Shown: positions 43,090 through 51,046 of the stretch, piece after piece
Numbering within the stretch: the first letter of the stretch is position 1
Layout: each line of letters opens with the position of its first letter
Translations under genes and position numbers: made by a program
Notes under the pieces: model-generated
Seen by the model: the letters and a program-made list of their open reading frames with translations, nothing else
What the model was told of the DNA's origin: nothing
Databases searched by the model: none
From: Oceanirhabdus seepicola
GTDB lineage: Bacteria > Bacillota > Clostridia > Clostridiales > Clostridiaceae
NCBI RefSeq assembly: GCF_023684385.1
Contig: NZ_JAGSOJ010000007.1
Span: 80,148 to 144,147 of the forward strand
Reading direction: 5' to 3'
Length of the DNA stretch: 64,000 nucleotides

Positions 43090-44286
43090 ATGAAAAAGAA
43101 AAGTATTTATAATTTTATAATAATGTTACTTTTGTTAGTTGTGTGCGCAGTATCTAGTGCTTACGAGTTATTACCTGATAATGTACATACAAAAAATTTA
43201 GATTCTTTCTTACAAAATAAAATTATTAAATATGAAAAAGTTAACGCAAAAGAAGCTAATGATAATAATTTGTATGATGCTAAATTGTTAGGTGTATTGA
43301 GTTTGAAAAAAGTTAATATTAATTCTGTATCAAAGGTAGAACTCTATCCAGGTGGTACACCAGTTGGAATTAAATTAAAAACTAAAGGAGCTCTTGTTGT
43401 GGCACTTACAGATATAAATGACAATGCAGTAGTTAAAAAAAGCCCTGCAGCTACAGCGGGAATTGTAGTAGGTGATTGCATTCTAGAAATAGATGGGAAA
43501 AAGATAAGTGTGGCTACTGATATTTCAAAGACAATAAATGAAAACCCAAAAAGAGTTCATAGAATTTTAATAGAGAGAAAAGGAAAGAAGAATTTAAAAA
43601 ATATTAAGCCAATTAAGAGTGAGAGTGATGGTAAATATAAAATTGGAATGTGGGTAAGAGACAGTACAGCGGGCGTAGGAACACTTACTTTTTATCATGA
43701 TAGCAGTAAAAAGTTTGGTGCCTTGGGACACCCAATAACAGATGTGGATACAGGAGAAATAATGAAAATTGAGAATGGCGAGATAGTCAATTCAAATATA
43801 CTTTCTGTAAAAAAAGGTATGAGAGGTGCACCAGGCGAACTAAGAGGAATTTTTAATGAAAATAGTAAAAGTTTAGGTCAAATAAAGAGCAACACAATTT
43901 GTGGGATATTTGGAGAAAGTAACGCTAAAATTATTAATCCTATAAGTAGTAAACCGTTGCCAATCGGCTTAAAAGATGAAATCGAAGTAGGAAAAGCTCA
44001 AATTATAACAACCATAAAGGGGAAAAAACCAGCATTTTATGATATTCAAATTGAAAAATTACTTGATCAAAACGTAGCAAATGGGAAAAGTATGTTAATA
44101 AGAGTTACGGATGAGAAATTATTGAAAGAAACTGGAGGAATAGTTCAAGGGATGAGTGGAAGTCCTATTATACAAAACAACAAAATAATTGGAGCTGTGA
44201 CACATGTTTTAGTAAATAAACCTGATGTTGGATATGGCATTTATATTGAGTGGATGATAAATGATGCTGAAATTTTAAATAAATAG
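43090..44286 (+). CDS. spoIVB: Stage IV sporulation serine peptidase SpoIVB
   Basis: 398 residues: N-terminal membrane anchor or signal (IIMLLLLVVCAVSSAYE), a PDZ domain (SPAATAGIVVGDCILEIDGK) and a peptidase S55 domain with catalytic His in GALGHPITDVDTG and Ser in QGMSGSPIIQ. Secreted from the forespore, it triggers processing of pro-sigma-K. GGGGGG precedes the ATG. spo0A follows, the conserved pairing in endospore formers. Confidence 0.95.
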   Translation: MKKKSIYNFIIMLLLLVVCAVSSAYELLPDNVHTKNLDSFLQNKIIKYEKVNAKEANDNNLYDAKLLGVLSLKKVNINSVSKVELYPGGTPVGIKLKTKGALVVALTDINDNAVVKKSPAATAGIVVGDCILEIDGKKISVATDISKTINENPKRVHRILIERKGKKNLKNIKPIKSESDGKYKIGMWVRDSTAGVGTLTFYHDSSKKFGALGHPITDVDTGEIMKIENGEIVNSNILSVKKGMRGAPGELRGIFNENSKSLGQIKSNTICGIFGESNAKIINPISSKPLPIGLKDEIEVGKAQIITTIKGKKPAFYDIQIEKLLDQNVANGKSMLIRVTDEKLLKETGGIVQGMSGSPIIQNNKIIGAVTHVLVNKPDVGYGIYIEWMINDAEILNK

Positions 44287-44497
44287 TGGTAAATTTACTA
44301 AAAAGATAGTAAAATATAAGTAAAGGTAGTAAGATGCATATCTGAAATCTTTATTTATTTTTTTTATTAGGATAATAAGTAATGATTTAGCAATACAGGA
44401 ATTTTATTAGAATAGAATGTGTACATATATTGAAAAACAGACTTTTATGATGTTTCAGCTAAAAAAATAAAAAAAAATATATTTATTTTTCCAAATA

Positions 44498-44526
44498 GAA
44501 GGAATTATAACTCAATTGTCGAATTT
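44498..44526 (+). promoter_or_regulatory. Sigma-H promoter of spo0A overlapped by a 0A box
   Basis: GAAGGAATT (44498-44506), an 11-nt spacer, GTCGAATTT (44518-44526) match the sigma-H consensus RnAGGAwww and RnnGAATww at every defined position. The 0A box TGTCGAA (44517-44523) sits exactly over the -10 element, so phosphorylated Spo0A could control its own synthesis. It lies about 50 nt before the spo0A start. Confidence 0.8.
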
Positions 44527-44576
44527 AATAATTGTTAGGATTTGGTATTTTGGGAAAAAAGAAGGGGGAAGTTCAA

Positions 44577-45398
44577 ATGGATGACAACAAAATTAATGTT
44601 TTAATTGCAGATGATAATAAAGAATTTTGTAGTATTCTTAACGACTATCTATTAACTCAAAAGGATATAGTTGTTACAGGTATAGCTAGAGATGGATTGG
44701 AAGCTCTTAAACTAATTGAAGAGAAACAACCAGATTTAGTTGTATTAGATATTATTATGCCTCAACTTGATGGTCTTGGAGTATTAGAGAGATTAGGTAG
44801 TTTGAATTTAAGTTCATCACCAAAAGTGATTGTTCTTTCAGCTGTAGGGCAGGATAAGATTACACAGAGAGCTATAACATTAGGTGCTGATTACTACGTA
44901 GTTAAACCATTCGATATGGATGTGTTCACTAAGAGAATAAGACAGATGTTTAATAGTACAATATCTGGTGAAGGAAGTAGGGTGTCAAATACATTTGTAA
45001 ATTCACAACCTGCTACTTTTAGAAATGAAGTTAGAAATGAACCATTCGATCTTGAGAGAGAAATAACTAGTATAATTCATGAGATTGGTGTACCAGCTCA
45101 TATTAAAGGTTATATGTATTTAAGAGAAGCTATAAGCATGGTAGTTAATGATATTGAGTTATTATCAGCAGTAACAAAAGAGCTTTATCCAAATATAGCT
45201 AAGAAGTTCAATACTACAGCTAGTAGAGTTGAAAGAGCAATCAGACATGCGATTGAGGTTGCTTGGTCTAGGGGTCAAGTAGACACTATCAATAAGCTTT
45301 TCGGATACACAATCCACAATGATAAAGGCAAGCCAACAAACTCTGAATTTATCGCTATGGTTGCTGATAAGTTGAGATTACAGAATAGAGTAAGCTAA
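44577..45398 (+). CDS. spo0A: Sporulation master regulator Spo0A
   Basis: 273 residues. Receiver domain with acidic pocket ADDN, phospho-acceptor Asp in VVLDIIMPQ, then T/S (VLSAVG) and K (VVKPFD). C-terminal Spo0A effector domain with GVPAHIKGYMYLREAI, FNTTASRVERAIRHAIEVAW and the final IAMVADKLRL. GGGGGAAG is 7 nt before ATG 44577; an in-frame upstream ATG/TTG region from 44532 lacks a ribosome-binding site. It binds 0A boxes to control entry to sporulation. Confidence 0.97.
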   Translation: MDDNKINVLIADDNKEFCSILNDYLLTQKDIVVTGIARDGLEALKLIEEKQPDLVVLDIIMPQLDGLGVLERLGSLNLSSSPKVIVLSAVGQDKITQRAITLGADYYVVKPFDMDVFTKRIRQMFNSTISGEGSRVSNTFVNSQPATFRNEVRNEPFDLEREITSIIHEIGVPAHIKGYMYLREAISMVVNDIELLSAVTKELYPNIAKKFNTTASRVERAIRHAIEVAWSRGQVDTINKLFGYTIHNDKGKPTNSEFIAMVADKLRLQNRVS

Positions 45399-45536
45399 GT
45401 AGTTTTTGAGTAAGGTATATCAACGTATAACAAGGTATGTAATTAATTGGAAAACGTATCCGTAGACCAACTAATATCTTTTCATACCGACTAATATTAT
45501 TATGATTTTAAAGATGCTTTTATATCAGTTTATGAT

Positions 45537-45710
45537 ATGGAGGTGTCTTTTTGTTTTGACAGCGAGTATATTCAGATTAATCAAATAGCTCGTGTAAGGC
45601 AATTTAAGACTTCAAGAAGACTAAAGGAAGATATAAGTGATTTCGGCTTTCAGAAGCTTATTAAAGCCATTGACACGACAAATATATTTGTACAAGTCAA
45701 TGGTTTTTGA
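45537..45710 (+). CDS. Doubtful small ORF downstream of spo0A
   Basis: A 57-residue frame (MEVSFCFDSEYIQINQIARV at its start, ending FVQVNGF) stays open up to the terminator-like hairpin. The ATG at 45537 has no ribosome-binding site; GGAGGTG at 45539 would instead serve a 10-codon ORF beginning at TTG 45556. I recognise no family. It may be the decayed end of a longer gene, since the frame is open upstream to 45495 without a start. Confidence 0.25.
   Translation: MEVSFCFDSEYIQINQIARVRQFKTSRRLKEDISDFGFQKLIKAIDTTNIFVQVNGF
45667..45708 (+). terminator. Terminator-like hairpin downstream of spo0A
   Basis: CCATTGAC (45667-45674) and GTCAATGG (45696-45703) with an inner pair ACAAAT and ATTTGT, then five T. 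It is about 270 nt after spo0A, so the spo0A mRNA may have a long 3' tail. Confidence 0.65.
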
Positions 45711-45753
45711 AAATGGTCTAACTGTTTTTTTTAGATGGAGTTTATTACAATAA

Positions 45754-45789
45754 AAAACTCAAGGAATAAATAAAATATCCTTGAGTTTT
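45754..45789 (-). terminator. Terminator for the two small minus-strand genes
   Basis: AAAACTCAAGGA and TCCTTGAGTTTT, 12-bp stem. On the minus strand it is followed by TTATTG after a T-run, about 35 nt after the stop of the 45825-45950 gene. It could also work weakly on the plus strand. Confidence 0.7.
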
Positions 45790-45824
45790 ATTAAATACAT
45801 ATTATAATATAATGAACTTGATTG

Positions 45825-45950
45825 TTATTGATTATGTGAGTGTGCTGCTTTATTTCTATCATTCATACCATGTTTATCATGGGCACCTTTAGTTTGGGCA
45901 TTATCTTTTGTGCTTCTATTTGGGTTTCTTGATGGTTTTTGTTTTGTCAT
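45825..45950 (-). CDS. 41-residue basic, hydrophilic small protein (a)
   Basis: Too short for usual gene finders. The reading MTKQKPSRNPNRSTKDNAQT continues with KGAHDKHGMNDRNKAAHSHN and a final Q. It is rich in N, K, H and S, with no hydrophobic segment. AAAGGAAG lies 8 nt before the ATG (on the minus strand). It is preceded by another 41-residue gene of similar composition. Unknown; a small spore or stress protein would fit the size and composition, but no family signature was recognised. Confidence 0.65.
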   Translation of the reverse strand: MTKQKPSRNPNRSTKDNAQTKGAHDKHGMNDRNKAAHSHNQ

Positions 45951-45972
45951 TTCTATCTTCCTTTCATCTTAT

Positions 45973-46098
45973 TTATGATTTAGCTGAGTAAGCAGTTCCA
46001 CATCTTTCAGGTTCAACATGTTTTTTTTGCACGGAACTAAATTTTCCATCTTCTTTTTTGTTTTGCTTGGTAGCCTTAGGTTTGTTTTCACTTGTCAT
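45973..46098 (-). CDS. 41-residue basic, hydrophilic small protein (b)
   Basis: Reads MTSENKPKATKQNKKEDGKF, then SSVQKKHVEPERCGTAYSAK and S. Lysine-rich, one cysteine, no membrane segment. AAAGGATG upstream on the minus strand is nearly the same leader (GATGAAAGGA) as that of the 45825-45950 gene 22 nt downstream. The two therefore look like a co-transcribed pair, perhaps from duplication of the leader. Function unknown. Confidence 0.65.
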   Translation of the reverse strand: MTSENKPKATKQNKKEDGKFSSVQKKHVEPERCGTAYSAKS

Positions 46099-46371
46099 AG
46101 CTATCATCCTTTCATCTTAAGTTTTTAAAATGTATATTTATTACCTTAAAATTATGTTTTCCAATAGAAAGCTGAAATATTAGTGACATATATTTGATAT
46201 CAATAGTGGAAAAGTTCAAGTGAAATAACATATGGAAAATTTAGAAAATTAAATCTTGTATTTACTATAAAACAAGGATAAAATAAATTTATTAGTAAAT
46301 TTATTTTATCCAAAAAATTCTGCCTAAAGGGATTTTGTGGGGTTTTAATATATGTAGGAAGGATGATAAAA
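46099..46371. other. Divergent intergenic region, small genes / nudF
   Basis: No gene seen. It must hold the minus-strand promoter of the small-protein pair and the plus-strand promoter of nudF. An inverted pair near 46268-46311 (ACAAGGATAAAATAAATTTA and TAAATTTATTTTATCC) is evident and would form a hairpin upstream of nudF. Confidence 0.4.
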
Positions 46372-46917
46372 ATGGAACTTAGAGAAAAAATCATAAATAA
46401 AGAAGATATTTTTAAAGGGAAAATTATTGATGTGAAAATGTTAGATGTTGAACTTCCTAATGGTAAGATGGCAAAAAGAGAGGTAGTTTATCATAATGGG
46501 GCTGTTGGAATTTTGGCGTTTAAAGAAGATAAGGTTCTAATAGTTGAACAGTATAGGACTGCTATAGATGATATTTTATTAGAAATTCCCGCAGGTAAGA
46601 TTGATGGGGATGAAGATCCATTGGAATGTGCTCATAGGGAGTTAAGAGAAGAGACAGGATATATTTCAGAAAACATAGAGTATATTGGTGAGATTGTTAC
46701 TTCAGCGGGATTCTGTAATGAGATAATAAAACTTTATTGCGCAACTGATTTGAAATATGTTGGAGATGATAGGGATGATGATGAGTTTTTAAATGTTAAA
46801 GAGATGCCAGTAGCTGAGTTAAGAGAGTTGATTGGAGAAGGAAAAATAATAGATAGCAAAACACTTTCTGCTATTTGTTTTTATGATAACAAGAATAAGG
46901 CATATTCAAATAAATAA
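46372..46917 (+). CDS. nudF: NUDIX hydrolase, ADP-ribose pyrophosphatase type
   Basis: 181 residues. The NUDIX box reads GKIDGDEDPLECAHRELREETGY (Gx5Ex5[UA]xREx2EExGU: G, then E in LECA, then RELREETG). It hydrolyses ADP-ribose or related nucleoside diphosphates. AGGAAGG is 9 nt before ATG 46372 and abuts the ATG at 46363, so 46372 is used. The last five codons (AYSNK) and the stop are read from the left end of repeat B1. Confidence 0.92.
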   Translation: MELREKIINKEDIFKGKIIDVKMLDVELPNGKMAKREVVYHNGAVGILAFKEDKVLIVEQYRTAIDDILLEIPAGKIDGDEDPLECAHRELREETGYISENIEYIGEIVTSAGFCNEIIKLYCATDLKYVGDDRDDDEFLNVKEMPVAELRELIGEGKIIDSKTLSAICFYDNKNKAYSNK

Positions 46918-47156
46918 CTAGTCAGTTATACAGAAAGAAATTATCATTTATATCTTGATATAGAAAAAGTGTTGAACCTTCACTATTTTCTATATCAAGA
47001 ATCATAAGGTAAATTTCTTTCTGTATACAAGTCTATTTTGTGAACTGCTTCATCCTTGGAACCCACTGATAGAACTACTATCAGTGGAACCCAACTCTTC
47101 ACATTTCGCAAAATATCCGTCACATCTTTGACTTGTTATTTATTTTCATACGCCTA
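46896..47156. repeat. Family B element B1, with element E inserted in it
   Basis: The ends TAAGGCATATTCAAATAAAT and the complement of TTAGGCGTATGAAAATAAAT are inverted. The inside matches B2 (58582-58744): CTTCATCCTTGGAACCC, CTGATAGAACTACTATCAG, GGAACCCAACTCTTC, AATATCCGTC. Relative to B2 it carries about 100 extra bp at 46927-47027. The left end overlaps the nudF 3' end. Confidence 0.8.
46927..47027. repeat. Element E: 101-bp palindrome nested in B1
   Basis: Arms TATACAGAAAGAAATT and AATTTCTTTCTGTATA are perfect inverted repeats. A second pair, TCTTGATATAGAAAA and TTTTCTATATCAAGA, lies inside around the loop AGTGTTGAACCTTCACTA. It interrupts the sequence that in B2 reads AGTCAGTATGCTAGTC. 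Confidence 0.8.
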
Positions 47157-47180
47157 AAAAGTAATAAGAAAATCATTTCA

Positions 47181-47233
47181 CACATAGTATATTAATAAAT
47201 ATTGTTTAAGGCATAGGTACTAGTATTTATTAA
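47181..47233. repeat. Short inverted repeat upstream of spoIIM
   Basis: CATAGTATATTAATAAATA and TATTTATTAAATATGTC are approximate inverted copies around TTTAAGGCATAGGTA, which resembles a family B end. It probably overlaps the spoIIM promoter region. Confidence 0.4.
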
Positions 47234-47270
47234 ATATGTCTAAGTTAAAAGATAAAGTGTGAGGTGGGAA

Positions 47271-47897
47271 ATGAACTATAGAGTAAAGAGTGGTGTAAAA
47301 GAAAAAATTATATTACATGTTAACAATAATATGATTTTTTATCTAATTGCAATTTTCTGTTTATGTTTTGGTATGGTAATAGGCATATATTCTGCTAAGT
47401 ATATGGTAGGACAACAGAGAGAGGGATTAATTGAAGTTATAAATAGAAATGCTTCAGTTTTGAACGATGGAAGTATTAGCACATTACATTATTTTTTAGG
47501 AACGTTAAAAAGTAATCTTCAGTTTTTTTTGGTGCTTTTTGTTTTAGGTTTGACTGTAATAGGATTACCGCTTATTTATCTTGTAGATATATATAAAGGA
47601 TTTACTCTTGGGTTTGCTTTCTGCTTTGTTACAAATAATTTTGGAACAAATGGATTGTGGTTATCTGTTATTGGGCTTATTATATTTAATATTATGTACA
47701 TACCAATAATGTTATTTTCATCTGTACTTGCAATAGAAAACTCTATAAGGATTATTCAAAATGGAATTGGACAAGGTAAAAGTTGGTTTAAAGGAATTTT
47801 ATCATATGGAAGTTATTATATAATAATAATATCTGTTATTATAGTGATAAATTTTATGCAATGCATGGTATTTCCATTATTATTAGCCCAAGTATAA
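47271..47897 (+). CDS. spoIIM: Stage II sporulation protein M
   Basis: About 208 residues with five membrane segments, including MIFYLIAIFCLCFGMVIGIY at the start and a final YGSYYIIIISVIIVINFM. SpoIIM is part of the DMP complex (with SpoIID and SpoIIP) that thins septal peptidoglycan so engulfment can proceed. GAGGTGGGAA supports ATG 47271. xerD follows, an order common in clostridia. Confidence 0.92.
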   Translation: MNYRVKSGVKEKIILHVNNNMIFYLIAIFCLCFGMVIGIYSAKYMVGQQREGLIEVINRNASVLNDGSISTLHYFLGTLKSNLQFFLVLFVLGLTVIGLPLIYLVDIYKGFTLGFAFCFVTNNFGTNGLWLSVIGLIIFNIMYIPIMLFSSVLAIENSIRIIQNGIGQGKSWFKGILSYGSYYIIIISVIIVINFMQCMVFPLLLAQV

Positions 47898-47917
47898 TTT
47901 GAAATTCGAATGAAAGC

Positions 47918-47946
47918 ATGCGCAGCGTAATCTGCGCATTATTTTA
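47918..47946 (+). terminator. Terminator after spoIIM
   Basis: ATGCGCAG and CTGCGCAT with a 6-nt loop, followed by TATTTTATT. Confidence 0.75.
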
Positions 47947-48052
47947 TTAAACTTTTTGAAAATAAAAAAAAATAAAAGTTTGTAGAGGAATTTAAAGATT
48001 TTTGTTGAATAATAACATTAAGCAAGTTAATTATTTTGAAAGAGGTGATGTC

Positions 48053-48931
48053 ATGGCACTTATGGCTGAGTATATTAAATACATAAACAGCAAGAGCTTT
48101 ACTAATAATACAAAAGAAGCATATATTAGCGATTGCAATATGTTTTTAAATTATGTTCAGGAACTTAATATTGAGTTTTATGACATCGATAACATATTGG
48201 TAATTAAATATTTAAATAACCTTAAAATGCAGAAAAAAGCAAACTCAACTATAACCAGAAACTTGAGCTCTATAAATAATTTACTTGGATTTATGTACAA
48301 GAAGAAAATTATTAAAGAACCTGTGAATACTGAGTTTGAGGTACCTATTAAGGTTAGACCAGTACCAGTGACTTTAACTGTTGAAGAGGTTGACCTATTA
48401 CTTAATACACAAGATTTAACAACATTTAAAGGATTAAGAGATAAGGCTATGTTAGAACTTATGTATGCTTGTGGGGTAAAGGTTAGTGAACTTTTAAGCT
48501 TAAGTATATATGATATGGATCTTGACCGTAGACAAATATTCTTGAGAAAGAATAATCGAAAGACAAGAGTAATACCAATAGGAAAAATTGCATTGAAGTA
48601 TCTTAAGGTATATATGAAAGAGAGAGAAAATTATCAGAAAAATACTAGTGATCTCGTTTTCTTTAATTTAAAAGGAAATAAATTGACAAGACAAGGTTTC
48701 TGGAAACTAATTAAAGAGTATAGTAGAGAAGCTAATATTGAAAAGAATATTAACACATATACACTTAGGCATTCATTTGCAATTCATTTAATTGAAAATG
48801 GTGCAGATATAACAGCTGTACAGAGAATATTAGGTCATAAAAATCTCATGGCTACAGCTATTTATAAAGATGTAATTGATAACTATAAGATTAAAGAAGT
48901 TTATGAAAATTCACATCCCAGAGCTAAATAA
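48053..48931 (+). CDS. xerD: XerD-like tyrosine recombinase with two altered catalytic positions
   Basis: 292 residues: N-terminal SAM-like core-binding domain (1-90) and catalytic domain. Compared with the XerC/D active site (R-K-H-R-H-Y), I read Lys143 in ACGVKVSELL (normally Arg), Lys170, Tyr236 in NTYTLRH (normally His), Arg239, His262 in LGHKN and Tyr271 in AIYKDV. The nucleophile and the second Arg remain; the first Arg and the first His do not. GAGGTGAT favours ATG 48053 over the TTG at 48002. By position it is the xerD found after spoIIM in clostridia; whether it resolves chromosome dimers is uncertain. Confidence 0.85.
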   Translation: MALMAEYIKYINSKSFTNNTKEAYISDCNMFLNYVQELNIEFYDIDNILVIKYLNNLKMQKKANSTITRNLSSINNLLGFMYKKKIIKEPVNTEFEVPIKVRPVPVTLTVEEVDLLLNTQDLTTFKGLRDKAMLELMYACGVKVSELLSLSIYDMDLDRRQIFLRKNNRKTRVIPIGKIALKYLKVYMKERENYQKNTSDLVFFNLKGNKLTRQGFWKLIKEYSREANIEKNINTYTLRHSFAIHLIENGADITAVQRILGHKNLMATAIYKDVIDNYKIKEVYENSHPRAK

Positions 48932-48970
48932 ATTTAAATATATATATACACATAAGAAAGGAGTAAGAAT

Positions 48971-50143
48971 ATGAGTAAAAGAGCGATTATAATTGTACTG
49001 GATAGTGTTGGTATTGGAGCATTACCAGATGCAGAACTATATGGTGATAAAGGGAGTAATACAATAGGAAATATTAGCAAGAAACTAGGTGGACTAAAAC
49101 TTAAAAATATGGAAGCTTTAGGCCTGGGAAATATTGATGATATAAAAGGAATTGATTCTGTAGATATGCCAAAGGGGGCTTTTGGTAGATGCGCAGAGGC
49201 TTCAAAAGGTAAAGATACTATTACAGGGCATTGGGAGATTAGTGGTGTAATACTTGAAGAACCATTGAACACTTATCCTGATGGATTCTCTGAAGAAATA
49301 ATCAAAGATTTTGAAGAGAAAATCGGTAGAAAAATTATAGGTAACAAAGTTGCTTCAGGTACAGAAATAATAAAAGAACTTGGAGAAGAACATGTGAAGA
49401 CTGGTTATCCAATAGTATACACGTCTGCTGATTCTGTTTTCCAAATTGCTGCTCATGAAGAGGTAATATCAGTTCCAGAACTTTACAACATGTGTCAGAT
49501 AGCTAGAGATATGCTTGTAGGAGAGAGAAGTGTAGGAAGAGTTATTGCAAGACCTTTTGTAGGTGAAGTAGGAAGTTTCACAAGAACAGCTAATAGAAGA
49601 GATTATGCTCTTAACCCACCTATAAAGATGATGCTACAATACATGCATGAAGCTGGTCAGGGTGTAATGGCAGTTGGAAAAATTGAAGATATATTTAACA
49701 AACTTGGAGTAACTGATGCTGTTCATAATAAGAATAATATGAATGGTGTAGATAATATTATAGAATACATGAAAATGAGTAAAGATGGTCTTATATTTGC
49801 AAATCTTGTTGATTTTGATATGAACTATGGTCACAGAAATGACCCTGAAGGATATGCTCAAGCTTTATTAGATTTTGACAATAGAGTACCTGAAATTCTT
49901 GATAACATGGATGAAGACGATGTATTAATTATTACTGCTGATCATGGATGTGATCCAACAATGCCTGGTACTGATCATTCAAGGGAATATATTCCACTTC
50001 TTGTTTATGGTAACAGTATTAAAGAAAATGTTAACCTTGGCACAAAAAAATCTTTCTGTGATATTGGAAAAACAGTTTTAGATATGTTTAATGTTGACAA
50101 CGATATCAATGGAGAAAGTTTTTATAAAGAGATTAGAAAATAA
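48971..50143 (+). CDS. deoB: Phosphopentomutase
   Basis: 390 residues of the alkaline-phosphatase superfamily. Interconverts ribose- or deoxyribose-1-phosphate and the 5-phosphate. Mn2+-binding motifs DSVGIGALPDA at the start and TADHGCDPTMPGTDHSREYI near the end; the cap domain lies between. AAAGGAG precedes the ATG. First of four nucleoside-degradation genes. Confidence 0.97.
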   Translation: MSKRAIIIVLDSVGIGALPDAELYGDKGSNTIGNISKKLGGLKLKNMEALGLGNIDDIKGIDSVDMPKGAFGRCAEASKGKDTITGHWEISGVILEEPLNTYPDGFSEEIIKDFEEKIGRKIIGNKVASGTEIIKELGEEHVKTGYPIVYTSADSVFQIAAHEEVISVPELYNMCQIARDMLVGERSVGRVIARPFVGEVGSFTRTANRRDYALNPPIKMMLQYMHEAGQGVMAVGKIEDIFNKLGVTDAVHNKNNMNGVDNIIEYMKMSKDGLIFANLVDFDMNYGHRNDPEGYAQALLDFDNRVPEILDNMDEDDVLIITADHGCDPTMPGTDHSREYIPLLVYGNSIKENVNLGTKKSFCDIGKTVLDMFNVDNDINGESFYKEIRK

Positions 50144-50185
50144 ATTTTGATTAAGTAAATTTACAAATATAATGGAGGGTTTATA

Positions 50186-51001
50186 ATGAATTACAAAAAG
50201 ATAAAAGAGAGTGCAGAGTATATTAGAGGTATTATAAAGGAGACACCAGAAATTGGGGCAATTCTTGGGTCTGGTTTAGGAGCTATGGCTGATAACCTTG
50301 AAGATAAAGTAATCATTAAATATCAAGATGTACCTAATATGCCAGCCTCAACAGTACACGGTCATGCAGGTCAATTCGTATTTGGTAAATTAAATGGTAA
50401 AAATGTTGTTTGTATGCAAGGTAGATTCCATTACTATGAAGGTCATGCAATGGAGAGATTAGGAATGCCAGTAAACATCATGAAGGAATTAGGTGTTAAG
50501 GTACTAATGGTTACAAACGCTGCAGGTGGAGTAAACACTGAGTATGTACCTGGAGACTTAATGATTATTAAAGATCACATTAACTTTGCTTTCAATAATC
50601 CATTAATGGGAGCTAATGACGAAGAAATTGGACCAAGATTCCCAGATATGTCAGATCCATATGACCAAGACTTAAGAGACTTAGTTAGAGAGTGTGCTAA
50701 GGATATCGGAGTTAATGTAAAAGAGGGAGTATACACTATGATGACTGGTCCTACATATGAGACACCAGCTGAGATTAAAATGTTAAGAATTTTAGGATCA
50801 GATGCTGTTGGTATGTCAACGGTTCCAGAGGTTATAGCTGCAAAACATTGTGGATTAAAAGTAATAGGTATTTCGTGCATAACTAACATGGCTGCAGGTA
50901 TTCTGGATCAACCGCTTAATCACGAAGAGGTTATTGAAACTTCAGCAAAGGTTAGAAAAGAATTCATCCAGTTAGTTGGGGAGATTGTTAAGAGAGTATA
51001 A
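50186..51001 (+). CDS. punA: Purine-nucleoside phosphorylase 1 (guanosine/inosine type)
   Basis: 271-residue trimeric-class PNP. Motifs: LGSGLGAMAD, GHAGQFVFG, GRFHYYEGHAME and TNAAGG. The base pocket has Glu192 in PTYETPAE and Asn234 in SCITNMAAG, the residues that select 6-oxopurines. It releases hypoxanthine or guanine and (deoxy)ribose-1-phosphate, which DeoB converts. GGAGGG precedes the ATG. Confidence 0.95.
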   Translation: MNYKKIKESAEYIRGIIKETPEIGAILGSGLGAMADNLEDKVIIKYQDVPNMPASTVHGHAGQFVFGKLNGKNVVCMQGRFHYYEGHAMERLGMPVNIMKELGVKVLMVTNAAGGVNTEYVPGDLMIIKDHINFAFNNPLMGANDEEIGPRFPDMSDPYDQDLRDLVRECAKDIGVNVKEGVYTMMTGPTYETPAEIKMLRILGSDAVGMSTVPEVIAAKHCGLKVIGISCITNMAAGILDQPLNHEEVIETSAKVRKEFIQLVGEIVKRV

Positions 51002-51046
51002 TTTGTTGTTAGAGAGAGAATAACATGTTGTTTGGAGGAGAGAGCT

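Noticed and set aside
48053..48931. Prophage or integrative-element integrase
   Set aside because: Size, domain layout and spoIIM-deoB context fit a chromosomal XerD; no attachment sites or phage genes are nearby.
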